Origin: Novosphingobium sp. SCN 66-18
GTDB lineage: Bacteria; Pseudomonadota; Alphaproteobacteria; Sphingomonadales; Sphingomonadaceae
Reading direction: 5' to 3'
Length of the DNA stretch: 64,000 nucleotides
NCBI GenBank assembly: GCA_001725355.1
Contig: MEGD01000005.1
Coordinates: 1 to 64,000 of the forward strand
Position 1 is the stretch's first letter, and the number at the start of each line of letters is the position of its first letter. Of the stretch, positions 50,048-58,903 are shown piece by piece. The notes beneath the pieces were generated by a model that ran no database searches, had not been told where the DNA came from, and worked only from the letters and a program-made list of their open reading frames with translations. The position numbers were made by a program, and so were the translations under genes.

Positions 50048-51340
50048 TCAGGCGATCAGGCCGAGCGGGTTTTCGATCAGCGCCTTGAACGCCTGCATCA
50101 GTTCCGCGCCATCCGCGCCGTCGATCGCGCGATGGTCGAAGCTGCCCGTGGCGCTCATCACCGTGGCGATCGACAGCGCGCCATCGACCACATAGGGCCG
50201 CTGTTCGCCCGCGCCGACCGCCATGATCATGCCCTGGGGCGGATTGATGACCGCATCGAACTGCTTGATGCCGAACATGCCAAGGTTCGAGAGCGAAGCC
50301 GTGCCGCCCTGGTATTCGTGCGGCTGCAGCTTGCCTTCGCGCGCCTTGTTCGCCAGCTCCTTCATCTCCGTGGCGATTGTCGAGATCGACTTGGCGCCAG
50401 CATCGACGATGATCGGTGTGATCAGGCCCGAAGGCGCGGCCACGGCCACCGAGATGTCCGCGCGGCTGAAGCTGCGCAGTTCGTCGCCGGCGAAGCTGAC
50501 GTTGCACTTGGGCACTTGCACCAGCGCCTTGGCCAGCGCCTTGATGATGAGGTCGTTGACCGAAAGCTTCACGCCCTGCGCTTCCAGCGCCTTGTTGAGC
50601 TGGCTACGCAGCTTGAGCAGCGCGTCGAGCTGAATGTCCACCGTGAGGTAGATGTGCGGAATGGTCTGCTTGGCTTCGGTCAGGCGGCGCGCGATCGTCT
50701 TGCGGACGTTGTTGAGCTTCTGCGCTTCATAGGGAATGCCGAAGTCGGGAACGCTGGCGGCAGCGACGGGAGCCGGCGTGGGGGGCGGGGCTGCCGCCGG
50801 CGTGGGCGCCGGGGCGGATGCGGCAACAGGCGCCGCTCCGGGCTGCGCGCCCGCGACGTCGGCCTTCACGATCCGGCCGTTGGGGCCGGTGCCCTTCACG
50901 CTTGCCAGATCGATGCCCTTGCTGGCGGCAATACGCTTGGCGAGCGGGCTCGCCACGACGCGATCCCCCCTGGGCGCGGCGGCCGCCGTGGTGGCGGCTG
51001 CGGGTGCCGGTGAAGGCGCGGGCGCTGCGGCAGGGGCCGCCGTGGCGGCGGGCGCGGGAGCCGGCGCTGCCTTCGGCGCGGGCGCGCTGGCGTCTTCGTC
51101 CTCGCCTGCCAGCGTGGCGATCACCGTGCCCACCTTCACGCCTTCGCTGCCTTCGGCCACGTCGATGGAAACGATCACGCCTTCATCGACAGCCTCGAAC
51201 TCCATCGTGGCCTTGTCGGTCTCGATTTCGGCCATGATGTCGCCGGACGAAACCGTGTCGCCCACCTTCACCAGCCACTTGGAAAGCGTGCCTTCTTCCA
51301 TCGTCGGCGAAAGCGCGGGCATCTTGATGGCTATGGGCAT
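50048..51340 (-). CDS. pdhC: Pyruvate dehydrogenase E2, dihydrolipoamide acetyltransferase
   Basis: 430 residues from [10 protein letters not shown] at 51340. The lipoyl domain (1-80) has the lipoylated lysine Lys43 in [11 protein letters not shown]; an Ala/Pro linker (about 85-125) is followed by the E3-binding domain (about 130-165, [33 protein letters not shown]), another Ala/Pro linker, and the catalytic domain ending [19 protein letters not shown] with the His/Asp active site. Transfers acetyl groups from lipoamide to CoA. A single lipoyl domain is normal for alphaproteobacteria. E1 genes are not in the window; E3 (lpd) is three genes downstream and broken as sequenced. Confidence 0.95.
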   Translation of the reverse strand: MPIAIKMPALSPTMEEGTLSKWLVKVGDTVSSGDIMAEIETDKATMEFEAVDEGVIVSIDVAEGSEGVKVGTVIATLAGEDEDASAPAPKAAPAPAPAATAAPAAAPAPSPAPAAATTAAAAPRGDRVVASPLAKRIAASKGIDLASVKGTGPNGRIVKADVAGAQPGAAPVAASAPAPTPAAAPPPTPAPVAAASVPDFGIPYEAQKLNNVRKTIARRLTEAKQTIPHIYLTVDIQLDALLKLRSQLNKALEAQGVKLSVNDLIIKALAKALVQVPKCNVSFAGDELRSFSRADISVAVAAPSGLITPIIVDAGAKSISTIATEMKELANKAREGKLQPHEYQGGTASLSNLGMFGIKQFDAVINPPQGMIMAVGAGEQRPYVVDGALSIATVMSATGSFDHRAIDGADGAELMQAFKALIENPLGLIA

Positions 51341-51512
51341 GGCGCAGTTTCCATCCTTGGTTATTGATTTGAACAAAAAGCAACCAATTGGGTTATTTCA
51401 GGCTGCCTCACCTCTTGTCGCCATTTCAACGGCCTTGCCCTGCGGGTCAAGTGGCTTGAAGCTTGCCCTGCATACGAATTTGCCGGTAGGGAGATCCGGG
51501 AAGGAAACGACC

Positions 51513-51974
51513 ATGCTTCAGCAGCGTGTCTACCTGGTCATTATGGACGAAACGGACGAGGCGCGGCAAGCGCTGCGTTTCGCCGCCCGTCGCGCCGTTC
51601 GCACCGACGGCACCGTTCACATCCTCGCGCTCGTGCCCAAGCAGGAATTCGTCGCCTTCGCGGGCGTGCAGGCCACGATCGAGGAGGAGGCCAAGGATCG
51701 CGCCGAAGTGCTGGTCACTACCGCGGCTGGCAGCGTGGCCAGCGAATCCGGGCTGACGCCGATCATCTCGGTGCGCCAGGGCAACGGCCCGGACGTCGTG
51801 CGCGATTACCTGCGCGAACATCCCGAGGTTTCGGCGCTGGTGCTGGGGGCCGCGGCCGACGGCGCGCCCGGCCCGATGATTACCCATTTCAGCACCCACG
51901 CCGGACAACTGCCCTGCCCGCTGATGATCGTGCCCGGCGGCATGGACGATGAAGCGATCGACGCGCTGAGTTGA
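51513..51974 (+). CDS. Universal stress protein
   Basis: 153 residues from the ATG at 51513 (AAGGAAACGACC upstream). UspA fold: VYLVIMDETDEARQALRFAARRA, a central region to PIISVRQGNGPDVVRDYL and the nucleotide-loop-like VLGAAADGAPGPMITHF ending CPLMIVPGG; the loop G-2x-G-9x-G(S/T) is only partly kept, so ATP binding is uncertain. Divergent from the PDH E2 gene with 172 bases between. Confidence 0.85.
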   Translation: MLQQRVYLVIMDETDEARQALRFAARRAVRTDGTVHILALVPKQEFVAFAGVQATIEEEAKDRAEVLVTTAAGSVASESGLTPIISVRQGNGPDVVRDYLREHPEVSALVLGAAADGAPGPMITHFSTHAGQLPCPLMIVPGGMDDEAIDALS

Positions 51975-52073
51975 GAACGGCTGGGTTTGGGCTGCTTGAT
52001 CCCATGCAAGCGCAGCGCGTGGTCAGCCCACCCCGCTGCAACTAACGCCGCCTTCGGCGCCGCAAGTCTCACT

Positions 52074-52095
52074 CCCCTCCCGCAAGCGGGAGGGG
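52074..52095. terminator. GC-rich perfect hairpin between uspA-like gene and rnr
   Basis: CCCCTCCCGC (52074-52083), 2-base AA loop, GCGGGAGGGG (52086-52095), followed by TTGGGGGTGGG. It lies between converging genes and can terminate both. The same CTCCC-CGCAAGCGG-GAGGG pattern is a familiar dispersed palindrome in sphingomonads and related genomes, so it may be a repeat family member. Confidence 0.65.
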
Positions 52096-52131
52096 TTGGG
52101 GGTGGGCTGCAGGCAGGTTGAGTCCCGGCCC

Positions 52132-54426
52132 CTACTTGCGCTTGCCCTGATGGCGGATGTTGGACGGCCGCCCGCGCTTTCCGACCGCGAACTTGCCCTT
52201 GGGCTTCGGCTTCCCCGGCAGCTTGCCGCCGCGGCGCTCGATCCGGCTGACGCCTTCGGCCACGTCGACCGGCTCGAACTTCAGCGCCCCCGTCAGCGGA
52301 TTGGCCTCGGCCAGCCGCAGCTTGAGGATCATGCCCATCGCAAACTGTTCGCCGCTGCTTTCGCCTTCCAGCACTTGCGCCTTTTCGTCATAGGCGAAGC
52401 GTTCGGCGCCCAGCACGGAAACGGGCACCAGCCCATCCCCGCCCAGCCCGATGATCGTGGCGAACAGGCCGAACTTCTGGACGCCGGTGATGCGCGTATC
52501 GAACACTTCGCCCACGCGGCCCGCTAGCCAGGCCGCCACATAGCGGTCGATCGTCTCGCGCTCGGCCTCCATCGCCCGCCGCTCGCTGGCGCTGATCGCC
52601 TCGCTCACGCGCGCCAGATCGTTGCGGTCGCGGTCGGCAAGGCCGGTCGCTGGCGGCAGGTCGTGGTCCTTCGGGCGCGGCTGCTCCAGATCATAGGCAT
52701 CGACCAGCGCGCGATGGACCAGCAGGTCCGAATAGCGGCGGATAGGCGAGGTGAAATGGGCGTAACTGCCCAGCGAAAGGCCGAAGTGGCCGGCGTTGCG
52801 CGGGCCATAATAGGCCTGTGTCTGGCTGCGCAGCACCGCTTCCATGACCAGCGCCTTTTCCGCGTCGTCGGTCACGTCCTTCAGCATCCGGTTGAACAGC
52901 GACGGCGTGATGACCTGCCCCAGCGCCAGCTTGCGATCGAACGTGGCCAGGTACTCCTTCAGCGCGATCAGCTTTTCGCGCGTGGGCGGTTCATGGATGC
53001 GATAGACCACCGGCGCGACTTTCGCCTCCAGCGCCTTGGCAGCAGCGACGTTGGCGGTGACCATGAAATCCTCGACCACGCGATGCGCGTCGAGCCGTTC
53101 GCGCAGCGCCACTTCGGCGATCCGCCCCTGTTCGTCGAGCATCACGCGCCGTTCGGGCAGGTCGAGCTCCAGCGGATCGCGATCCTTTCGCGCCTTTTCC
53201 AGCAGCCGCCACGCGGCCCACAGGTTCACGAGGTGCGCCTCGGCTTCGTCGGCATCGATCCGCCGTTGCGCTTCCTCGTAGGCGATGACTTCCGCGATCC
53301 GCACCAGCGCGCGCGTGAAGCGCCATGACGTCACGCGGCCCTGCGCATCGATCGTCATGTGGCACGCCATCGCCGCGCGGTCCGATCCCGCCTTGAGCGA
53401 ACAGACATCGGCGCTCAGCACTTCGGGCAGCATCGGCACGACGCGGTCGGGGAAATAGACCGAGTTGCCCCGCTTGCGCGCATCCCGGTCCAGCGCGCCG
53501 CCCGGGCGAACATAGAAGCTCACATCGGCGATGGCGACGAGCGCGCGGAAGCCGCCCTCGCCATCCGGCTCCGCCCAGATCGCGTCGTCATGATCGCGCG
53601 CGTCGATGGGATCGATGGCGACGATCGGCAGGTGGCGCAGATCCTCGCGATGGTCCTCGCTGAGCGGCAGGGCCGCCGCGAGCCTCGCTTCCTCGATCGC
53701 CTTTTCCGTGAACGAGAAGGGGATGCCGTACTTGTGGATGGCGATCAGGCTGAACGCGCGCGGGGCGAGCGGATCGCCCAGCACCGTCGTCACTTTGAGG
53801 CCCGCGCGGGGCGAGCGCCCGGCCGGTTCCGCGAGCACCAGATGCCCGGCTTCCGCCTGCCCCAGATCGCTGATCGGCACCGCGTTGCGCACGCGCTTGT
53901 CCACCGGGGCGAGCCATCCCTTGCCCGCGCCGTCGATCTCGACCACGCCCAGCATCTGGTCGGTCTGGGCGGGGAGCTTCTTCATCGCGTGGGCGATCCA
54001 GCCCTTCCCGGCTTCCTCGGTGCGCGCCAGCACCCGGTCGCCCACGCGCAGCGCCTGCTGCCGCTGCTTGCCGCGCTGCTCCACCAGCCGCAGACGCGGC
54101 GGCGGCGCGCCGTCGTCGGGATGCCAGCTATCGGGAATGGCGATCGCCTCGCCGTCCTCGGTATCGACCACGCGCAGGACGGTCACGCGCGGAACGCCGC
54201 CCATCCGGTGGAACGCGGTGCGGTTGCCGTCGATCAGGCCTTCCTCGGCCATGTCCTTGAGCAGCGCCTTGAGCGCGATCTTCTCCTGCCCCTTCAGCCC
54301 GAACGCGCGCGCGATCTCGCGCTTGCCGGCAGGCTCGTCCGACCGGGCGATGAAATCGAGCACCTGCTGACGCGTGGGCAGGCCGGGCTCTGGGCGAAGC
54401 GTTTTGGGGAAAGGCATCCACGCCAT
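52132..54426 (-). CDS. rnr: Ribonuclease R
   Basis: 764 residues from MAWMPFPKTLRP. A 3'-5' exoribonuclease of the RNB family that degrades structured RNA. An N-terminal HTH-like domain (QQVLDFIARSDEPAGKREIAR) is followed by cold-shock domains, the RNB catalytic block with IVAIDPIDARDHDDAIWAEP (active-site aspartates), YFPDRVVPMLPEVLSADVCSL, YAHFTSPIRRYSDLLVHRAL, an S1 domain (VGEVFDTRITGVQKFGLFA) and a basic C-terminal tail. All parts appear intact. Confidence 0.95.
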   Translation of the reverse strand: MAWMPFPKTLRPEPGLPTRQQVLDFIARSDEPAGKREIARAFGLKGQEKIALKALLKDMAEEGLIDGNRTAFHRMGGVPRVTVLRVVDTEDGEAIAIPDSWHPDDGAPPPRLRLVEQRGKQRQQALRVGDRVLARTEEAGKGWIAHAMKKLPAQTDQMLGVVEIDGAGKGWLAPVDKRVRNAVPISDLGQAEAGHLVLAEPAGRSPRAGLKVTTVLGDPLAPRAFSLIAIHKYGIPFSFTEKAIEEARLAAALPLSEDHREDLRHLPIVAIDPIDARDHDDAIWAEPDGEGGFRALVAIADVSFYVRPGGALDRDARKRGNSVYFPDRVVPMLPEVLSADVCSLKAGSDRAAMACHMTIDAQGRVTSWRFTRALVRIAEVIAYEEAQRRIDADEAEAHLVNLWAAWRLLEKARKDRDPLELDLPERRVMLDEQGRIAEVALRERLDAHRVVEDFMVTANVAAAKALEAKVAPVVYRIHEPPTREKLIALKEYLATFDRKLALGQVITPSLFNRMLKDVTDDAEKALVMEAVLRSQTQAYYGPRNAGHFGLSLGSYAHFTSPIRRYSDLLVHRALVDAYDLEQPRPKDHDLPPATGLADRDRNDLARVSEAISASERRAMEAERETIDRYVAAWLAGRVGEVFDTRITGVQKFGLFATIIGLGGDGLVPVSVLGAERFAYDEKAQVLEGESSGEQFAMGMILKLRLAEANPLTGALKFEPVDVAEGVSRIERRGGKLPGKPKPKGKFAVGKRGRPSNIRHQGKRK

Positions 54427-54507
54427 GTGGCGCTTTGCCGCCCGCAACTCAAGGCGAACGTCACTTGAATCACACCTGATCGCGGTGGGACACGCCCCTA
54501 TTTCGAC

Positions 54508-55098
54508 CTAGAAGCGCGTGGGCTCGTCGCCGTAGCGATTGGGCCCGTCTGTCGATTTCAGGACCCCGAAAATCACCACGAACAGCGCAGGAGCCCAGCC
54601 CAGCAGCGCTATCGGTCCCTGCGCCTGCATCATCGCCATGGGATTTGTGGCGGCTGATCCCGGCGCCTGCATCCGTTGCATCAACGCGATCGCACGGTCC
54701 ATCTGCGTCGGCAGCATCGCCAGTGCCACGGCGTAAGACAGGCCCGGCACCAGCACAAGCCAGCCGGAAAGGCCGCTGTCGTGCAGCCGCCGGACCAGAC
54801 TGGCAGCCAGCAGCACCATCGTGACCACGCCGATGACGATCCCCACACCGGCCATGGTCTGCATCATGCCCGTCATCTGCTGCATCATCTGCGCCTGGAC
54901 AACGGCCTCGCCATCGTTGCGTTGCGCCGCCTCAAACCCTGCGCGCATCATGTTCACCGTAAGCGGAATCGAAACGGCCATACCGCCCGCGACGCGCAAC
55001 AAGACCACGAACAGCACGTAATACCAGAACGTCTGACGCGCATCGCGACCGCGGGGATCGAAAATATGGACCAAGCCGTGCCGAACCGCTCCAAGCAT
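54508..55098 (-). CDS. DUF805 membrane protein
   Basis: 196 residues from the ATG at 55098; the frame is open further upstream but that part lacks resemblance. The N-terminus IFDPRGRDARQTFWYYVLF matches the DUF805 start (structured like YhaH/YhaI), with hydrophobic helices, ASLVRRLHDSGLSGWLVL (conserved R-R-x-x-D-x-x), and a C-terminal STDGPNRYG. Contains a methionine-rich loop (MMQQMTGMMQTM) not usual for the family. Function unknown. Confidence 0.88.
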   Translation of the reverse strand: MLGAVRHGLVHIFDPRGRDARQTFWYYVLFVVLLRVAGGMAVSIPLTVNMMRAGFEAAQRNDGEAVVQAQMMQQMTGMMQTMAGVGIVIGVVTMVLLAASLVRRLHDSGLSGWLVLVPGLSYAVALAMLPTQMDRAIALMQRMQAPGSAATNPMAMMQAQGPIALLGWAPALFVVIFGVLKSTDGPNRYGDEPTRF

Positions 55099-55189
55099 CC
55101 CTCGATCCAATCTCCGCTGCAAGACGCGTTGTTTCTGCCGCGCCTGCGCAATCGCGTCTAGCGCCAATGGATCGGCATTGGCGCTACCG

Positions 55190-56524
55190 TCAGGGGAGTG
55201 CGGACGCGACCGGCACGAACCCACCCCCGGGCAGCGCCGAGGCGACCGGGCTTTCGCTGCCGTCGGCCGCTTTCGCGCTGACCCCGAAGAACCAGTCGTC
55301 ACCGCGCACGCCATCGAAACGGACGCTGGTGTCGGTCACACCTTCGCGGACTTTCTCCTGCCATGCCGGGGCATCCGTGCGCCGCCGCCAGACCGTGTAG
55401 CTGGCGGCGCCATCCACCGGCTTCCAAGCCACGTCAGTCCAGGTCGATACGGCCGCCTTGACCGTCGCCACCGGCGGCATCGGCGCGGCGGCCAGTGCCG
55501 CCAACCCGCGCACATTGATGCGGACGACCTTGGCCAGATAGGGGAAGTCCATCTCGCCGATCGTATCGCCGAACTTCACCCCGTTTTCGGTGCGGAGATC
55601 CTGATGCTGATGCTCGTAGTCCTCCACCGCCACGGTGAAGCGCACCGCGGGATAGCCCTTGTCGGAGAACGGCAGCTGGTCCCCGCCACGCCCCATGCGG
55701 TCGGCGCGCCAGATCTGGCGGACTTCCAGCCCCGCCGCGTCGCTCGTGGCCAGCCCGGCCAGCCAGCGCGAAAGGTTGCGCGAAGGACTGTCGTTCTCGC
55801 CGCCGAAGCGCCGCTGCGCCGCGCGAAGCGCGTCGGTGCCATCGGCGCGCGGCCCTTCGGAGAGGATGCGGACGTGGGTATCGTCCTTCCACCCGTCAGA
55901 CCCGCGCGATCCGCCGACGATGTCGTTGTTGAACACGGCCTTGATTGTCCAGCCATGCTCCGCCGCGTAATCGGCCAGCAGCTTGCCTCCCAGCAACCCC
56001 TGTTCCTCGCCCGAAAGCGCGGCATAGACGATCGTCGAGGGGAATTTCTGCCGCGACAGCACGCGCGCCGCTTCCAGCACCAGCGCGGTTCCCGAACCGT
56101 CATCGTTGGCGCCCGGCGCGTCGATCGTGGCGTTGAGGACGTCCGAGGCGCGGCTGTCGATGTGTCCCTGCACGATCACCACCTCGTTGGGGCGTTCGGT
56201 TCCACGCTGGATCGCGACCACGTCGACCAGGCGCGTCGGGGTGGGCACGCGCTCGCCCTGCACCATGCGTTCGGGCAGCACGATCTCGAGGCAGTTGCCA
56301 CAAGCCTTGGAGATCTTGCGGAATTCCGCTTCGGCCCAGGCCCGCGCCGCGCCGATCCCGCGTTTGGGGTCGGTCTGTGTGGACAGGGTATGGCGCGTGC
56401 CGAACGACACCAGCTTCGCCACGTCCGCTTCGAGACGGGCTTGCGAAATGGCGTCTTCGGGCGCCGCGATGGCCGGGGCGGAGCAGGTGACGGCGAGCAG
56501 GGCGATAACGGAGAGGCGCTTCAT
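55190..56524 (-). CDS. M28-family zinc metallopeptidase, secreted
   Basis: 444 residues with a signal peptide (KRLSVIALLAVTCSAPAIA). M28 peptidase core with zinc ligands in VIVQGHIDSR, the bridging Asp in DAPGANDDGSGTALVLEA, catalytic Glu pair in YAALSGEEQGLLGG and FNNDIVGGSRG, and a late His in YEHQHQ. The C-terminal part (about 350-435) looks like a fibronectin type III-like domain (VAWKPVDGAASYTVWRRR). Probably an exported aminopeptidase. Confidence 0.9.
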   Translation of the reverse strand: MKRLSVIALLAVTCSAPAIAAPEDAISQARLEADVAKLVSFGTRHTLSTQTDPKRGIGAARAWAEAEFRKISKACGNCLEIVLPERMVQGERVPTPTRLVDVVAIQRGTERPNEVVIVQGHIDSRASDVLNATIDAPGANDDGSGTALVLEAARVLSRQKFPSTIVYAALSGEEQGLLGGKLLADYAAEHGWTIKAVFNNDIVGGSRGSDGWKDDTHVRILSEGPRADGTDALRAAQRRFGGENDSPSRNLSRWLAGLATSDAAGLEVRQIWRADRMGRGGDQLPFSDKGYPAVRFTVAVEDYEHQHQDLRTENGVKFGDTIGEMDFPYLAKVVRINVRGLAALAAAPMPPVATVKAAVSTWTDVAWKPVDGAASYTVWRRRTDAPAWQEKVREGVTDTSVRFDGVRGDDWFFGVSAKAADGSESPVASALPGGGFVPVASALP

Positions 56525-56570
56525 GCCACGCAGGGTAACCGGTCGCCCCTGCCCCTCGCAAGCGCCGGCA

Positions 56571-56610
56571 GGAAAAAGGGCGGAGAACCCGATGGTTGCC
56601 CGCCCTTTCC
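56571..56610 (-). terminator. Intrinsic terminator of proS
   Basis: On the minus strand AAAGGGCGG (rc of 56600-56608) pairs with CCGCCCTTT (rc of 56575-56583) and is followed by TTCC, giving a five-T run. It starts a few bases after the proS stop. Confidence 0.75.
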
Positions 56611-56612
56611 GA

Positions 56613-58160
56613 TCAATAAGCCCGTGCGATCAGGATGCGTTCGACCACCGGTTCGCCGGTGAACGGACACAGCCCTTCCGGAGGCGCGGCATCCATCGGG
56701 GTGTTGCGGATGGTCAGCTTGAGGCCCTTGAGCGTTTCGACGACCTTGTCGAGCGCCGCACCGGTGGGGCGGGACCAGCCCATTTCCACCCAGCCCGGGA
56801 ACTTCCGGTCTTCTGCGAAATAGGCGGCGAGGCCGTCCAGATCGGTCACGTCGCGCACCACTTGCGCATCGCGCTTCGCCCGCGCTTCGGCAAAGAGCGC
56901 CTGCTGGATCGCTTCCAGTTCGGCCACCGCCGCGGCGACGAAATCGTCCTTCGCCTGCGCCACGAAGTTGGGCTTGCCGTCCTCGCGCCACAGCCGGTCG
57001 CGGCGCAGCGCGCTGACCTGGCCGCCTTCGGCATCGCGGCCGCCGATTTCGAGCACCAGCGGCACGCCCTTCTTCACCCAGGCCCAGCGCTTGGCGGTGG
57101 CCTTGCCGGGGCGCTTGTCGAGCAGCACGCGCACGCGCTCCCCGAACGCCGATTGCTTCGCCAGAGCGGCGCGCAGGCCTTCGCAATAGGCGAGCAGCGC
57201 CTCGTCACCGTCGTTATCGCGCAGCATCGGCAGGATCACGATCTGCTGCGGCGCCACCTGCGGCGGCACGCGCAAGCCGTCGTCGTCGCCATGCGTCATG
57301 ATGACGCCGCCGATCATGCGGGTGGATACGCCCCAGCTTGTCGTGTGGCACAGCGTCTGCTGGCCTTCCTTGTCCTGGTAGCGGATGCCCGCCGCCTCCG
57401 CGAACCCAGTGCCGAGATAGTGCGAGGTGCCGGCCTGCAGCGCCTTGCCATCCTGCATCATAGCCTCGATCGAATAAGTCGCGACCGCGCCGGGGAAGCG
57501 TTCGTTCTCGGGCTTGGCACCGGCGATGACGGGCATCGCCAGCACGTCCTCGGCGAAGGAGCGGTACATTTCCAGCGCGCGCAGGGTTTCCTGCATCGCG
57601 TCGGCCTCATCGGCGTGCGCGGTATGCCCTTCCTGCCACAGGAATTCGCTGGTGCGCAGGAACATGCGCGTGCGCATTTCCCAGCGCACGACGTTGGCCC
57701 ACTGGTTGGTCAGCAGCGGCAGATCGCGCCAGGATTGCACCCAGCGGGCCATCGCGGCGCCGATCACCGTTTCCGACGTGGGACGAACGACCAGCGGCTC
57801 TTCCAGCTTCGCCTCGGGATCGGGCACGAGGCCGCCCTTGGCGTCGGCGATCAGACGGTGGTGCGTAACGACCGCCATCTCCTTGGCGAAGCCTTCCACA
57901 TGGTCGGCTTCCTTGGCGAAGTAGGACAGCGGGATGAACAGCGGGAAGTAGCAGTTCTCGACGCCCGCTTCCTTGATGCGTTCATCCATGATCTTCTGGA
58001 TGCGTTCCCAGATGCCATAGCCCCACGGCTTGATCACCATGCAGCCGCGCACGCCCGATTCCTCGGCAAGCTCGGCCTCGGCGATCACCGCCTGGTACCA
58101 CTGGGCAAAGTCTTCATCGCGCGTGACGTTCAGCGCGTGCTTGATCTTGGACTGGTTCAT
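56613..58160 (-). CDS. proS: Proline--tRNA ligase, eukaryote/archaeal-like type
   Basis: 515 residues from the ATG at 58160. The length and the lack of a YbaK-type editing insertion mark the archaeal/eukaryotic-type ProRS also found in some bacteria. Class II motifs: motif 1 around MDERIKEAGVENCYFPLFIP, motif 2 VVRPTSETVIG and RWEMRTRMFLRTSEFLWQEGHTAHA, motif 3 in STRMIGGVIMTHGDD. The C-terminal domain carries CPFTGEP and ends ILIARAY. The frame is open upstream but has no resemblance before MNQSKIKHALNV. Confidence 0.95.
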   Translation of the reverse strand: MNQSKIKHALNVTRDEDFAQWYQAVIAEAELAEESGVRGCMVIKPWGYGIWERIQKIMDERIKEAGVENCYFPLFIPLSYFAKEADHVEGFAKEMAVVTHHRLIADAKGGLVPDPEAKLEEPLVVRPTSETVIGAAMARWVQSWRDLPLLTNQWANVVRWEMRTRMFLRTSEFLWQEGHTAHADEADAMQETLRALEMYRSFAEDVLAMPVIAGAKPENERFPGAVATYSIEAMMQDGKALQAGTSHYLGTGFAEAAGIRYQDKEGQQTLCHTTSWGVSTRMIGGVIMTHGDDDGLRVPPQVAPQQIVILPMLRDNDGDEALLAYCEGLRAALAKQSAFGERVRVLLDKRPGKATAKRWAWVKKGVPLVLEIGGRDAEGGQVSALRRDRLWREDGKPNFVAQAKDDFVAAAVAELEAIQQALFAEARAKRDAQVVRDVTDLDGLAAYFAEDRKFPGWVEMGWSRPTGAALDKVVETLKGLKLTIRNTPMDAAPPEGLCPFTGEPVVERILIARAY

Positions 58161-58275
58161 GCCGCGCGGGTTAAGCGGCAATCGGCAAAGGGGCAAGACG
58201 GTTTGCGGCGGCTCCGCAAGGTTCATCGCCGGTGGACGAGGCCACCGGCGTCCGCGCGTGCCCCAGCGATCAACG

Positions 58276-58822
58276 CTATTTCGTGATCTGGTCCAGCTTC
58301 TTCTGCATTTCGGCCATCTGCTTGCGCAGTTCGGCCAGTTCGTCACCTTCGCCGGCGGCGGGCTTTTCCGCTTCACGCGCGGGGGCGCCCGGCACGAAGG
58401 CGGCGGCGGCGGCCTTGAAGATTTCCATGTTGCGCTGGGCCAGTTGCGCCAGCGGGTTGGCGCCGATGCTGTCCTCGATCGCCTTGCGCAGCTTGTTCTG
58501 GTTTTCCCGGAAATAGTCCATCGACGCTTCGAGATAGCCGGGCAGCAGCGCCTGCATCGAATTGCCGTACATGGAGATCAACTGGCGCAGGAAGTTGGTG
58601 GGCAGCATCTGCTCGCCCGCCGATTCCTCTTCCATGATGATCTGCGCCAGGATCGAATGCGTCAGGTCCGCGCCCGTCTTGGCATCGATCACCTGGAAGT
58701 TCCTTCACCATCTGGGCGAGATGGTCCAGCGTGATGTAGCTCGACGTCCGCGTGTTGTAGAGCCGCCGGTTGGCGTACTTCTTGATGATTACGGTATCGC
58801 CGTCTTTGGACTGGTTAGCCAT
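58276..58822 (-). pseudogene. phaR: Polyhydroxyalkanoate synthesis repressor PhaR, frameshifted
   Basis: PHB granule-associated repressor. The N-terminal DNA-binding part, from 58822, reads KDGDTVIIKKYANRRLYNTR and LDHLAQMVKE, then leaves frame. The continuation in another frame, IDAKTGADLTHSILAQIIME, runs through the PHB-accumulation domain and a C-terminal coiled coil (ELAELRKQMAEMQKKLDQI) to 58276. Relatives read KEG.DFQVIDAKTG at the break; here only one base (58699) stands where nine are expected, so about 8 bases are missing. Restoring them gives a protein of about 184 residues. Without it the sequence encodes no full repressor, unless translation restarts at the GTG near 58692, which would lack the DNA-binding domain. 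Confidence 0.87.
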
Positions 58823-58903
58823 CGTTGCGCGCCCTTCAAGTTATTGGCGTCATTAGCAGACGCAGTATGTGCGGTGCAACAAGGGTACACAAGCCCACTT
58901 GTC

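Noticed and set aside
56106-58286. Plus-strand open frame of 726 codons opposite the peptidase and proS
   Set aside because: Antisense shadow in a GC-rich genome; no motif and no ribosome binding site, while the opposite strand encodes complete known proteins.
58276-58692. A separate short gene starting at GTG 58692
   Set aside because: Its residues are the central and C-terminal part of PhaR and the missing N-terminus lies directly upstream in another frame, so one frameshifted gene is the simpler reading.
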